From the NCBI GenBank assembly GCA_001725325.1, contig MEFY01000002.1, positions 1,243,559 through 1,307,558 of the forward strand: a DNA stretch of 64,000 nt, read 5' to 3'. The notes under the pieces are model-generated. The model searched no databases. It saw only the letters and a program-made list of their open reading frames with translations, and had not been told where the DNA came from. Every line of letters starts with the position of its first letter. Position 1 is the stretch's first letter. Below, piece after piece: positions 45,759-54,838 of the stretch. This DNA comes from Leifsonia sp. SCN 70-46. GTDB taxonomy: Bacteria; Actinomycetota; Actinomycetes; Actinomycetales; Microbacteriaceae. The translations under genes were made by a program, and so were the position numbers.

Positions 45759-46441
45759 CGGTCAAGCTGCCCGGCGATGGCGTCGGCGACTGCGCGCATG
45801 CCCGCCGCGTTCGGGTGGAACGACGACGACAGCCGCAGCAGCCCCCGGTAGTCGTTGACCCACGGCTCCGCGGAGCCGAGCGCGTGCTCGCGGCTGACCG
45901 CCACGGTCTCCATGCCCGTGCGCGCGTACGCCTCGCCCACGGCGTGCTGCAGCTCGGCGAACTGGGTGAGCTGCGCCGACGTGAACAGCCCCGGCCGAGT
46001 CTCCGCCCCGAACAGCGGCAGGTACTCGACGAGCAGGATGCGCGCGCGGGGCGCCCTCCGCCGCGCGCCCTCCACGACCGCCCGTAGCCCGTCGGCCGTG
46101 CGGGCGATGTCCGCGTCCGACGGCACGGGGATGTCCTTGCGCAGCAGGTTCGCGAGAGCGAACGTCGCCGGGCGCCCCTCGAACGTCGCGGTGAGCGCGG
46201 CATTGATCACCGCACCCAGGTATCCGAGGTCGTTGCCGCCCGCGGTGATCGTCACGAGGTCGGCATCCTCGGGGATGCGCTCCACCGGCAGCTGCGCCGT
46301 CGTCGTGCCCGACTTGGTGAGGTCGACGAGCCGCGCGCCCAGCATCTCGGCGAGCACGTGCGGGTAGTTGGCCCGCCGCGGCAGCCCGGGGCCTGCGGCG
46401 AAGGAGCTGCCGAGCGCGGCGATGACGGTCATGTGCTCCAT
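45755..46441 (-). CDS. SGNH/GDSL-type hydrolase
   Basis: 228 aa. SGNH blocks are present: block I IAALGSSFAAGPGL (nucleophilic Ser), block III ITAGGNDLGYLG, block V FHPNAAGMRAVADAI with the catalytic Asp/His region. It hydrolyses esters of lipid or carbohydrate; no signal peptide is visible. ATG at 46441; a second ATG at 46432 with GGAG 3 bp before it is an alternative. A strong palindrome lies 35-61 bp upstream. Confidence 0.83.
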   Translation of the reverse strand: MEHMTVIAALGSSFAAGPGLPRRANYPHVLAEMLGARLVDLTKSGTTTAQLPVERIPEDADLVTITAGGNDLGYLGAVINAALTATFEGRPATFALANLLRKDIPVPSDADIARTADGLRAVVEGARRRAPRARILLVEYLPLFGAETRPGLFTSAQLTQFAELQHAVGEAYARTGMETVAVSREHALGSAEPWVNDYRGLLRLSSSFHPNAAGMRAVADAIAGQLDR

Positions 46442-46475
46442 CGTGCCACCCGGGGCTCCGTGATGTACCCGCGCG

Positions 46476-46502
46476 CGATGTATGCCTTGGAGGCATACAT
46501 CG
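46476..46502. promoter_or_regulatory. Perfect 11-bp inverted repeat upstream of the SGNH hydrolase gene
   Basis: CGATGTATGCC and GGCATACATCG flank a 5-bp spacer TTGGA. The TGTATGCC/GGCATACA core resembles GntR-family operators. It sits between the lpd stop and the SGNH start, both on the minus strand. Terminator function for lpd is the other possibility, but there is no U-tract. Confidence 0.55.
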
Positions 46503-46539
46503 GCGAGGCGGAGGTCGGGTGGATGGCCCGGTGACGCTG

Positions 46540-47923
<1,384 letters not shown>

Positions 47924-47940
<17 letters not shown>

Positions 47941-48934
47941 GGGTCTTCTCCTGGTGGGTGGATCGGATGCGCTCGGCGCGCGTCTCGGTGGAACGGAAGG
48001 TGTGGCGGTAGGCGAGCGGAGAGACCCCGAGCTGGGCGGCGAGGTGGTTCCGCAGGGACGTGGCCGTCGCGTAGCCCACGGTCGTCGCGATGGTGTCGAT
48101 GCCGAGGTCGGTCGTCTCGAGAAGGCCGCGGGCCACGGCGAGCCGCTGTTGAGTGAGCCAGCGACGCGGAGCCAGCCCCGTCTCGGCCTGGAAGCGCCGC
48201 GAGAAGGTGCGCTCGCTCATGTGGGCGTGGCTCGCGAGGTCGCCTACCGTGATGGTCTCGCCCAGCCGACCCAGGGCCCACTCGCGCGCACTGCTCGTCG
48301 ACACATCGGGCGCGTCCGGCACGGGACGCTCGATGAACTGCGCCTGCCCTCCGTCGCGGTGCGGGGCGACGACGCAGCGTCGAGCTACGCGGTTCGCGAC
48401 CTCTGCGCCATGGTCCTTGCGGATCAGGTAGAGGCACAGGTCGATCCCCGATGCGGCGCCGGCCGACGTCATCACGTCTCCGGAGTCGACGAAGAGCACA
48501 TCCTCGTCGAGGTCCACGTGGGGGTACCACTTCTGGAAGAGCGGTGCGCACTGCCAGTGCGTCGTGGCGGTCGCATTGTCGAGCATCCCGGCCGCGGCGA
48601 GGGTGAAGCCTCCCGTGCAGATGGAGACGACGCGCGTGCCCGGGCGGATGAGGTCGAGCGCGGTGCGCATCGCGGGGCTCAACTCGCGCGCGAGGTAGGT
48701 GGGGTCGACCGGGGCGATGATGACGGTGTCTGCCTCCGCGAGCACGGCGGTGGGGCTACCGGGCGTCACGGAGAAACCGGCATTGGTCGCGATGGCCTCG
48801 CCCGAGGGGGTGCACAGGTCGACGACATAGGCGCCGTCGGCGGCGCCGAACAGGCGCGCCGGAATGCCGAGCTCGAACGGGTAGGCCCCGTCTTGTGCGA
48901 GGACAACCACGCGATGCGGTCGTGAGTCATTCAT
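47924..48934 (-). CDS. GlxA-family AraC-type transcriptional regulator
   Basis: 336 aa. The N-terminal DJ-1/PfpI-like domain (about residues 8-190) has [22 protein letters not shown] and [20 protein letters not shown], with a Cys in the nucleophile-elbow position. The C-terminal AraC DNA-binding domain has two helix-turn-helix units ([60 protein letters not shown]). It is divergent from the quinone oxidoreductase gene, which is its probable target. Both share a 70-bp promoter region with a short inverted repeat. Confidence 0.88.
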
Positions 48935-48953
48935 GGCCTAAACATATCGAAAC

Positions 48954-48969
48954 ATGACGTTCCTGTCAT
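48954..48969. promoter_or_regulatory. Short inverted repeat in the GlxA-type regulator / oxidoreductase divergent promoter
   Basis: ATGAC and GTCAT flank GTTCCT, placed between the two divergent starts (48934 and 49005). It is a candidate regulator site; the arms are short, so chance cannot be ruled out. Confidence 0.3.
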
Positions 48970-49004
48970 TGGCGGCAGCGTATGCCCTTCTTAGCGTTGA
49001 TGTC

Positions 49005-49940
49005 ATGAGCGAGATGATGCGTGCCGCGGTCCAGGACGAACTCGGGGGCCCCGAGGTGCTCCACATCGGCGAGCGAGAGGTTCCGACGCCGTCGATCGGC
49101 GAGGTGCTGATCAGGGTGCATGCCGCGGGCGTGAACCCGGCCGACATGATGAACCGTCGTACCGGGATCTTCAGCGGCCAGCCGCCGTTCGTGCTCGGAT
49201 GGGACGTCTCGGGCGAGATCGTCGCGGTCGGGCCCGGTGTCACGCTGTTCGCCCCGGGCGACGAGGTCTTCGGCCTGCTGCCTTTCCCTCGCGGCGGCGG
49301 TGCCTATGCCGAGTATGTCGTCGGGCCCACTCGCGCATTCGTGCGCAAGCCGGAGCTCCTCGACCATGTGCAGGCGGCCTCGCTGCCCCTTGCCGGACTG
49401 ACCGCGTGGCAGATGCTCGTGGAGACCGCTGCCGTCGAGCCGGGGCAGCGCGTCCTCATCACGGGAGCCGCGGGAGGAGTCGGGCACCTCGCCGTGCAGA
49501 TCGCGAAGGCACGGGGCGCTCACGTGATCGCCCTGACCTCTTCGCGATACGCGGACCACGTGCGCGCACTGGGCGCCGACGAGATCATCGACCACGCCAC
49601 CACCGACTTCGTCGCCCTGTTGGGCGACCTCGACATCGTGTTCGAGGTGCTGGGCGAGGACTACCCCGTGCGAGCCCTGGGTGTTCTGCGCCGAGGCGGG
49701 ATGCTCGTCTCGACGCTCCCGCAGAGCCTCGCATCCGCGGCTCAACTCGCCACTGAGCTGGGGATCAGGGTCAAGGGGGTGTTCGTCGAGTCCGATCGGC
49801 TGGGCCTCAACGCGCTCGTCGACCTCGTGCAGCAGGGCTCTCTCCTCCCTACCATCGCCGCCACCTACCCCCTCGAGTCGGCCGCTTCGGCGCACGCGAC
49901 GAAGCACGGCCCGGGGAAGGTCGTTCTGCGCGTCAGCTGA
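49005..49940 (+). CDS. Zinc-less MDR quinone oxidoreductase
   Basis: 311 aa. An N-terminal GroES-like domain (EVLIRVHAAGVNPADMMNRRTG; PFVLGWDVSGEIVAVGPGV) and a Rossmann domain with VLITGAAGGVGHLAVQIAKARGAHVIAL. The zinc ligands of alcohol dehydrogenases are absent. It reduces quinones or enones with NADPH. The ATG at 49005 fits the family start; an ATG at 48954 would add 17 residues and remove most of the promoter space. It is followed by a SnoaL-like gene. Confidence 0.9.
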   Translation: MSEMMRAAVQDELGGPEVLHIGEREVPTPSIGEVLIRVHAAGVNPADMMNRRTGIFSGQPPFVLGWDVSGEIVAVGPGVTLFAPGDEVFGLLPFPRGGGAYAEYVVGPTRAFVRKPELLDHVQAASLPLAGLTAWQMLVETAAVEPGQRVLITGAAGGVGHLAVQIAKARGAHVIALTSSRYADHVRALGADEIIDHATTDFVALLGDLDIVFEVLGEDYPVRALGVLRRGGMLVSTLPQSLASAAQLATELGIRVKGVFVESDRLGLNALVDLVQQGSLLPTIAATYPLESAASAHATKHGPGKVVLRVS

Positions 49941-49963
49941 ACACCCCAATGAAAGGAATACCC

Positions 49964-50644
49964 ATGACCACCTCAGCAGAAGCCAAGACCATCGTCACGG
50001 CGGCGGTGTCCCGCCTGTTCGGGCAAAAGGACGCTTCGGCCATCGACGAGTACTTCGGACCCGTCTACGTGCAGCACTCCGCGCTCGGCGTCGACGGCCT
50101 CGAGGGCGTGCGCACGCTGGTAGCGAGCCTCCCCGCGAATTTCGCCTACGAGCTCGTCCGCGTCATCGCAGACGGCGACCTCGTCGTCACCCACGGCCTG
50201 TACTTCGGATTCGGACCCGCCCCCGTCGTCGGCTTCGACGTGTGGCGTGTCGACGGTGCGGGCCGCATCGTGGAGCATTGGGACGCGCTCGCCCCGGCCT
50301 CCGGGCCCGATCCGCGCGCCGCCGTCGACGGACCGACGGAACCGCAGCAGGCGGAGTCGGGCGAGCAGAACCGCGCGCTCGTGCTCGGCGACCTCGAGTC
50401 GGCCGCCGATCTCGTGCAGCACGCGCCTGCCTACGCGATGGCGCCCGGCGCGACGACGAACGTCGTCGTCCGGCAGTCGATCGCCGAAGGGGACCTGGTA
50501 TTCACCCGCGCCGCTGGTGAGGTCGGGGGCGCGGCTGCGATCCTCAACGACCTGTGGCGGATCGAGAACGGCGCTGCGGTCGAGCACTGGACACTCGTCG
50601 CGCCGGTGCCCGCAACACTCCCTCACGACAACGGCGTGTTCTGA
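49964..50644 (+). CDS. SnoaL-like protein with two tandem NTF2-fold domains
   Basis: 226 aa. Two similar halves each end in a W-R-(V/I)-x-x-G-x-(I/A)-V-E-H-W motif: VWRVDGAGRIVEHWDALAP near residue 100 and LWRIENGAAVEHWTLVAP near residue 210. This indicates an internal duplication of a SnoaL-like polyketide-cyclase fold. AAAGGAA precedes the ATG. It lies 23 bp after the oxidoreductase gene and is probably cotranscribed. It is the last chromosomal gene before the island. Confidence 0.8.
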   Translation: MTTSAEAKTIVTAAVSRLFGQKDASAIDEYFGPVYVQHSALGVDGLEGVRTLVASLPANFAYELVRVIADGDLVVTHGLYFGFGPAPVVGFDVWRVDGAGRIVEHWDALAPASGPDPRAAVDGPTEPQQAESGEQNRALVLGDLESAADLVQHAPAYAMAPGATTNVVVRQSIAEGDLVFTRAAGEVGGAAAILNDLWRIENGAAVEHWTLVAPVPATLPHDNGVF

Positions 50645-50649
50645 CCCGC

Positions 50650-50691
50650 CGCGAATGGTCGGTCGCTCGCCGCACCGACCGGCCATTCGCG
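50650..50691 (+). terminator. Terminator after the SnoaL-like gene
   Basis: A 16-bp stem (CGCGAATGGTCGGTCG with its complement, one G-U wobble) and a 10-nt loop, starting 5 bp after the stop codon. Confidence 0.7.
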
Positions 50692-50898
50692 AGGGCCTAG
50701 ACAGTGAGCCCGGTGGAGCTCGACTCCCCTACTGAGCCGCCGGCCCAGTGCGCGGTGGTCCGTATGTATGGCGCTCGGCAAGGGCGCACTGGTCCGGACT
50801 GCTCAGCGGGGCCCACGAAGTTCTTCTACTCCGGGCCCACAGCGAGATGCAGCGAGCCGGGGGAGTGCTGAGTGCGGCGGAACGCGCTACATCTCCCT
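50692..50898. other. Non-coding spacer before the island's left attachment site
   Basis: No credible gene was found on either strand. Short GC-rich repeats around GGGCCCAC and TGAGCCCGGTGG occur. Part of it vaguely resembles tRNA 3' arms but does not fold as one. It joins the SnoaL terminator to attL. Confidence 0.4.
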
Positions 50899-50939
50899 GT
50901 GGGCCCGGTGGGGCTCGAACCCACGACCCGCGGATTAAA
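50899..50939. repeat. attL: 41-bp duplicate of the tRNA-Lys 3' half
   Basis: The 41 bases are identical to 62793-62833, which lie within the intact tRNA-Lys gene. They comprise the acceptor 3' strand, the T arm and the variable region up to the anticodon-loop side (beginning GTGGGCCCGGTGGGGCTCGA and ending GCGGATTAAA). This is the hallmark of site-specific integration into a tRNA gene. Confidence 0.92.
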
Positions 50940-51038
50940 TGATCGATAGGTGGGGTCTCACTAGTACCTGTATGGTCTCAAAAACCCCGGAAAATCAACG
51001 ATCTCGACGGTTTCGATCAACACGTTGCAACACGGTTC

Positions 51039-51069
51039 TGTGGGCAAATGTGGGCAAAATGTGGGCACG
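51039..51069. repeat. Left-end integrase arm-site candidates (three TGTGGGCAAA-type direct repeats)
   Basis: Three consecutive copies of TGTGGGCA separated by 2-3 A residues. The last 21 bases (51049-51069) are identical to 62704-62724 at the other island end. Direct repeats near both att sites are typical arm-type binding sites for tyrosine integrases. Confidence 0.65.
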
Positions 51070-51078
51070 CGGGACTGG

Positions 51079-52227
51079 CTAGTGAAGGCGTAGGGTGAGC
51101 CGCGCAACCATCTCTGTGGCCAGTTCCTCAGCGCCTTCCATGATCGCGGCCGCGTGCACGCTGTCCTCAATGGGGGTGTCGATCTCCGAAGGTCCGAACG
51201 CGCGCATCGATGCGCTCGTGCGCTGACCAACAATCGCGGCGTCACCCACTGTGAGCATGGAAAGCGGTCCTATCGAGACTGTCGGTACATACCTCTCAGC
51301 GTCTGGCAGATCCAATCGCATGAGAATGCGAACCAGAGCGGCAATCCGCTCCGTCGCGTCGGACACGTCGAACACGCTTCCGAGGCCGTCACGTGGCAGG
51401 GACAACCATCCGCTTCTCTGGCCTGATCGTGTAACGAGCAGCCCAGTGTCGTTGTCACGTCGTTCGGTGAGCCTCGTGGCGACCATGTTTGGACCATTCT
51501 GAACGTCGAGCGCGGCCGTTGCTGGGAAGAGGCCGCCGTCGCGGCCCACCTTCGCGAGGCTGCGCTCGAGCCCAGACAAAACGCTTGCCTGCACTAGAGC
51601 AGAAACTGTCGGTATCAGGTGCAGCTCGACGAGCGTATGGAAGCTCCGGAGCACACCACTATCAATGTCGCGAAGGCGAAGCGGCTCCTCTGAAACTTCC
51701 GCTCGGCGCCAGTCAAGGTTCCGCGGTTGCGTCGTTGTGGCCGGCAAAGGGGCCGTCCGGGCTCCGGGGAAATCGGGAGCGGAAGTCGGCTTGCTGCGCC
51801 CTGGTTGGACACCGGCCAACAACGCTCGCGCGGCGGCGTCACCTTCTTTGCCGACTAGGTCGATGTACACGACTGCGCCCAGCAGCCCCGCAGCATCAAA
51901 GTTGTCAACGCGGACGGGAACAAGGCGACGCTCGGTGCCGGTCGGATCAAGGGCGAAGGCGGCCGCCCACTCGGATCGTACGAAATCGCTTGCGACCGCG
52001 GATCTGGACATTACGAGAAGAATTCTACCTGCGGAGGCTGCTGCTCTATCCATCTCGACTACGAAGTTGCTACCTGGCCGGAAGTCCCAGGCCTGTATCA
52101 CCACCTTGTACCCGGCTTGCTCGAGTTGCCACGCAATCCACTCGGCCCATGCGACGTCAGCGCCTGTGTAACTGATGAAGAAGTCCGCTGGGTCGCTCAT
52201 CTCAGCTTGCGGACTCACAGTAGGCAC
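51079..52227 (-). CDS. TIR-domain protein
   Basis: 382 aa. The N-terminal TIR domain (about residues 15-140) starts FFISYTGADVAWAEWIAW, continues GYKVVIQAWDFRPGSNFVVEMD, and has the conserved Glu in ASDFVRSEWAAAFA (Glu86), the position of the NADase Glu in catalytic TIRs. The remaining ~230 residues are an unrecognised domain, possibly a sensor. TIR proteins in bacterial islands commonly deplete NAD+ or make cyclic ADP-ribose signals during phage defence. GTG start at 52227; ATG at 52200 is an alternative. The start overlaps the upstream partner gene. Confidence 0.85.
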   Translation of the reverse strand: MPTVSPQAEMSDPADFFISYTGADVAWAEWIAWQLEQAGYKVVIQAWDFRPGSNFVVEMDRAAASAGRILLVMSRSAVASDFVRSEWAAAFALDPTGTERRLVPVRVDNFDAAGLLGAVVYIDLVGKEGDAAARALLAGVQPGRSKPTSAPDFPGARTAPLPATTTQPRNLDWRRAEVSEEPLRLRDIDSGVLRSFHTLVELHLIPTVSALVQASVLSGLERSLAKVGRDGGLFPATAALDVQNGPNMVATRLTERRDNDTGLLVTRSGQRSGWLSLPRDGLGSVFDVSDATERIAALVRILMRLDLPDAERYVPTVSIGPLSMLTVGDAAIVGQRTSASMRAFGPSEIDTPIEDSVHAAAIMEGAEELATEMVARLTLRLH

Positions 52228-52718
52228 GGAAGGTAGCGGGCCGTCGCTTCATCGCCGAGCGTCCCCTGTTTCCTGAGGGGCAGAATCAGGGCATCGCCCT
52301 CCTCGTCGATGGTCAATGAGACCCGTGCTTTGCTAGGCCAGTTTTCTGCCTTCCCGGTAGGGAGGTGCCCTGCACTCAGAACTTCCACAGATCTGATAGA
52401 CGTACGCAAGATGACCCAAACCCTGGCGTCCAACGTGAGTTGACCACGTTCGGACGGTGCGGAGAAGGTTGCTCGAATCAGTCGCCTCTCGGTGAAGAGT
52501 ACAACCGACCCTTCCACGATGGGATCGTCGTCCACCCAACCGGAAACGTACTGAATCGTCTCCTCATCTCTCATAACAGCGACGATTCGCGCCAGCAGTT
52601 CGCTCGCCCAGCCGTGGAGCGCCGCTGGGTCGATGTGCTCCCAAGCCGAACCGCCTCCCAAAATTCTCAAGCCGTTCGTGATCTCGCTCGACAAATCGCG
52701 AGCTCGCGTGGGGTCCAT
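52215..52718 (-). CDS. Hypothetical protein partnered with the TIR protein
   Basis: 167 aa. Helical N-terminal half (LSSEITNGLRILGGGSAWEH) and a beta-rich second half: IVEGSVVLFTERRLIRATFSA, LTLDARVWVILRTSIRSVEVL and KARVSLTIDEEGDALILPL. The second half has the look of a bacterial PH-like domain. It overlaps the TIR gene by 13 bp and has its own promoter region with an inverted repeat. It may be the sensor or inhibitor of the TIR protein; this is an inference from position only. Confidence 0.6.
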   Translation of the reverse strand: MDPTRARDLSSEITNGLRILGGGSAWEHIDPAALHGWASELLARIVAVMRDEETIQYVSGWVDDDPIVEGSVVLFTERRLIRATFSAPSERGQLTLDARVWVILRTSIRSVEVLSAGHLPTGKAENWPSKARVSLTIDEEGDALILPLRKQGTLGDEATARYLPCLL

Positions 52719-52730
52719 GGGTTGACCCTA

Positions 52731-52748
52731 TTTGTCCGGCATGACAAA
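52731..52748. promoter_or_regulatory. Inverted repeat at the promoter of the TIR operon
   Basis: TTTGTC and GACAAA (perfect 6-bp arms) around CGGCAT, 13 bp upstream of the ATG at 52718. TAGGGT lies 6 bp before that ATG on the minus strand, so the transcript may be leaderless and the repeat would lie over the promoter. From here to 52899 no gene is seen. Confidence 0.45.
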
Positions 52749-52899
52749 CGGAACTTGTTCTGGGTTCAGCGATCGTGGACCTCGCGTCATGTGTGGATTG
52801 GCGGGGATTCCGCGCCCTGTAGTCGTGGGCATGAGAGCCCGGGAAGTGTTTCGACCCGCCGTGACGATCGCGGCGAAATCTCCGGTGGTCTGAGGCGGT

Positions 52900-53499
52900 C
52901 TACTCGAGCGTCGGAATGGGCTCGAAGCCATTGAGAAACTCATCGACAGACATGACGCGCACATTCTGAAATAGCTCGGGCAGCTTCCCCACGGTAGCGA
53001 GGGATGCCAAGTACTCGCGATTTCGTCTTGCTCTCTCCAGCATGCTCGGATGGCAGACTACGAGTCCATATCTTCCGAGCACGCTCGCGTTGAGTATGTC
53101 GCCCAGTACGTGCTTTGCAGATCCGCTAAAGATGACCTCAACCGCAACAAGGCATCGCGGATTTGGATTCGGAATCAGTCCCTCGAACCAACCTCGCAAT
53201 TCGGGCGACATCTGATCATCGGAGAAATCGCCGTGTCCGGGGCTCGTGTTGAAAGGCCCCAACGCGATGTCCACGCGGGGCGCATATCTCAGGGCGTTCC
53301 GACTTAGCCCATCTGACCCTGCGGACGACACCCACTCCAGACGAACGTCTGGATGTCCAGCGTTCAGGAGCAGCCTCGCGCGAGCCTGGAATTGCGCAGC
53401 TGATACTTCCGGGTCGCTGTGCCACGTCACATTCACATCCTGCCTGACACGCGTGCAGAGAGCGTGTCGGACGCCCGGCGTATCGTCGGTGTCAGCCAT
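52900..53499 (-). CDS. Hypothetical protein with PD-(D/E)XK nuclease-like core
   Basis: 199 aa. APRVDIALGPFN (Asp77), then RCLVAVEVIFSGSAKHVLGD (Glu121, Lys129) and LNASVLGRYGLVVCHP follow the D...E-x-V...K spacing and strand-helix order of restriction-endonuclease-fold proteins. No DNA-binding domain or methyltransferase partner is seen. It lies between the TIR operon and a tiny Ser/Lys-rich gene divergent from it. It could be a stand-alone nuclease effector or a helper of unknown function. Confidence 0.6.
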   Translation of the reverse strand: MADTDDTPGVRHALCTRVRQDVNVTWHSDPEVSAAQFQARARLLLNAGHPDVRLEWVSSAGSDGLSRNALRYAPRVDIALGPFNTSPGHGDFSDDQMSPELRGWFEGLIPNPNPRCLVAVEVIFSGSAKHVLGDILNASVLGRYGLVVCHPSMLERARRNREYLASLATVGKLPELFQNVRVMSVDEFLNGFEPIPTLE

Positions 53500-53532
53500 T
53501 CAGGTGGCCGATCAGGAAAGGAGGGGATGCCC

Positions 53533-53643
53533 ATGGCTAAGCCGTCGAAGTCCGCTCTATCCAAGGCTGGAAGCACTCTCGCATCATCGAGTTCTTCCAA
53601 GTCGTCCAAGTCCCAGGCCGCGTCAACACTCGGTAAGGGCTGA
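53533..53643 (+). CDS. Tiny Ser/Lys-rich protein (36 aa)
   Basis: AAAGGAGGGG immediately upstream is one of the strongest Shine-Dalgarno sequences in the window. The product is MAKPSKSALSKAGSTLASSS followed by SSKSSKSQAASTLGKG. Two similar blocks (KAGSTLAS and QAASTLGK) are separated by Ser/Lys repeats. I recall very short proteins of this composition in many bacterial islands, function unknown; a profile search should confirm this. An ATG at 53527 is an alternative start, but too close to the ribosome-binding site. Confidence 0.65.
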   Translation: MAKPSKSALSKAGSTLASSSSSKSSKSQAASTLGKG

Positions 53644-53707
53644 TCGATTGGGTGCGCGTCGCTGATGCGGCGGCGCGCACCACCGGAGATCCCGTGACTG
53701 CTCAGAG

Positions 53708-54370
53708 TCAGGCAGAAGCTTCCTTAGAACGGAGGTCTCGCGGTCGCGGCGCGGGCAAATCCCAACCGCCTGAGGTCAGGTAGGCGTGAAGCCGCGATCG
53801 CTCGGCCTCGATGGCGGCGATCCGTTGCTGATACGACTCGACAACGTCGAGTATCCCGACCAAGTGGCTGGCTTCATGGTGGACTTGGATCATGGCAGCG
53901 AGCCGGTCCAACTCGGCGTCGAGCGCGTTCAGATTGCCCAGGGCTTCAAGTTCGAGGCGTGCGTAGCGTTCGTTAACGGTGGTGGGCAGGTACGTGACCC
54001 CGGTGTCAGCGGACAGCCAGGCATCAAACTGGAGGGCTGTCATGCCGCGGAATGCGTCGCTGAGGCCTGTCAGGTCGATCTCCGAATCGGGAGAGGCCAT
54101 CGGAGCCAGCAAGTAGCTTGGGGGCACCTCTAGAGCCATCGCTATGTTGAGCAGCTGGGCGACATCGAGATTGACCTTCCTGCCAGATTCGATGTTCTCG
54201 ATGATCGATTCCGTCACCGATGCGCCTTTGATCAATTCCGCAAGGTCGCGGGTCGTGCGGATGCCGCGTTCCTTCCGTCGGGGTCGACCATCCGGGAGCC
54301 GATTCCGTTCCCAAGCCGGATGGCCCAGGTGGACGGATGGTGACCCCGCAGGAGGTCGCCTGCCGACCAC
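53708..54370 (-). CDS. XRE-family helix-turn-helix protein with C-terminal helical domain
   Basis: 220 aa. The HTH lies about residues 38-90: RTTRDLAELIKGASVTESIIENIESGRKVNLDVAQLLNIAMALEVPPSYLL. A ~120-residue C-terminal region is predicted to be largely helical (VNERYARLELEALGNLNALDAELDRLAAMIQVHHEASHL; VVESYQQRIAAIEAERSRLHAYL), suggesting oligomerisation. The first ~30 residues from the ATG at 54370 are poorly conserved-looking, so the true start may be internal. It is divergent from the replication-relaxation gene and may control it. Confidence 0.7.
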   Translation of the reverse strand: MVGRRPPAGSPSVHLGHPAWERNRLPDGRPRRKERGIRTTRDLAELIKGASVTESIIENIESGRKVNLDVAQLLNIAMALEVPPSYLLAPMASPDSEIDLTGLSDAFRGMTALQFDAWLSADTGVTYLPTTVNERYARLELEALGNLNALDAELDRLAAMIQVHHEASHLVGILDVVESYQQRIAAIEAERSRLHAYLTSGGWDLPAPRPRDLRSKEASA

Positions 54371-54626
54371 CTCAGGGGGCCATTCCGTTGCCTTTCAAGG
54401 GGTCGCGGGCTCGCCCCTTTAACAGGAGAGAACAGGAATGAACAGAACAGAAGCAGTACGCGCGGGGCGCGAGGAGGCAGAGGCTCGGAGTTCGAGAGTG
54501 TCGGGTATCCGGAGTCGCGAACTGACGGACTTCGGAAGTTCCGCAATCACAGAGATCCGGCCGGTCGACGGGATGCTCGGCCTCACGATTATGAGTCGTG
54601 CGCTCCTCGCGGGGGCTCACTCGGGG
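54371..54626. other. Purine-rich non-coding region between the XRE gene and the structured hairpins
   Basis: Contains a small hairpin (AAGGGG/CCCCTT, 54397-54419) and several GAACAG direct repeats around 54430-54460. A rightward frame from 54438 exists, but its composition and its path through the hairpins below make it unlikely to be coding. No other gene was found. Confidence 0.4.
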
Positions 54627-54667
54627 CATCCCGCAGTACGTCCCGCATCGGGATGTAGTGCGGGATG
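54627..54667. repeat. Near-perfect 19-bp hairpin
   Basis: CATCCCGCA-G-TACG-TCCCG pairs with its complement across the loop CAT, with a single G/G mismatch and one wobble. It is the first of two strong structures in the region upstream of the replication-relaxation gene. Confidence 0.75.
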
Positions 54668-54676
54668 GGCAATGCC

Positions 54677-54797
54677 CTGTTCTTCCCTGTCCCACCGCCA
54701 GTCCCCGGCGGGGCCGGCTTCCCAACCTCCCGCACTCCGCAAGCTACTTCCGGGAGGTTGGGAAGTGAAGGACTGGAGGTGGAACAGGGAAGAACAG
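54677..54797. other. Very long branched hairpin (structured RNA or replication/transfer origin candidate)
   Basis: Three nested paired blocks: 54677-54696 with 54778-54797 (20 bp, one mismatch), 54698-54704 with 54770-54776 (7 bp), and 54718-54732 with 54751-54765 (15 bp). A side hairpin CCGGC-GGG-GCCGG lies at 54705-54717. The total is about 42 paired bases per side. It ends 41 bp before the replication-relaxation ATG. Possible roles are a cruciform origin, an oriT or single-strand origin, or a stable leader/ncRNA. Confidence 0.7.
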
Positions 54798-54838
54798 AAA
54801 AGAGAAGAACAAGAGATCAAGAGCGAAAGAGGCGACGG

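Noticed and set aside
50899-50939. Second tRNA-Lys gene
   Set aside because: Only the 3' half is present; D arm, anticodon and 5' acceptor strand are missing, so it is the attachment-site duplicate.
50748-50942. 64-codon frame before attL
   Set aside because: It reads through the attachment site and has no ribosome-binding site or recognisable product.
53050-53307. Plus-strand frame inside the nuclease-like gene
   Set aside because: Fully contained in the better-supported minus-strand gene, with no ribosome-binding site.
54627-54797. Retron msr/msd RNA
   Set aside because: The long hairpins look similar, but no reverse transcriptase is encoded in the island.
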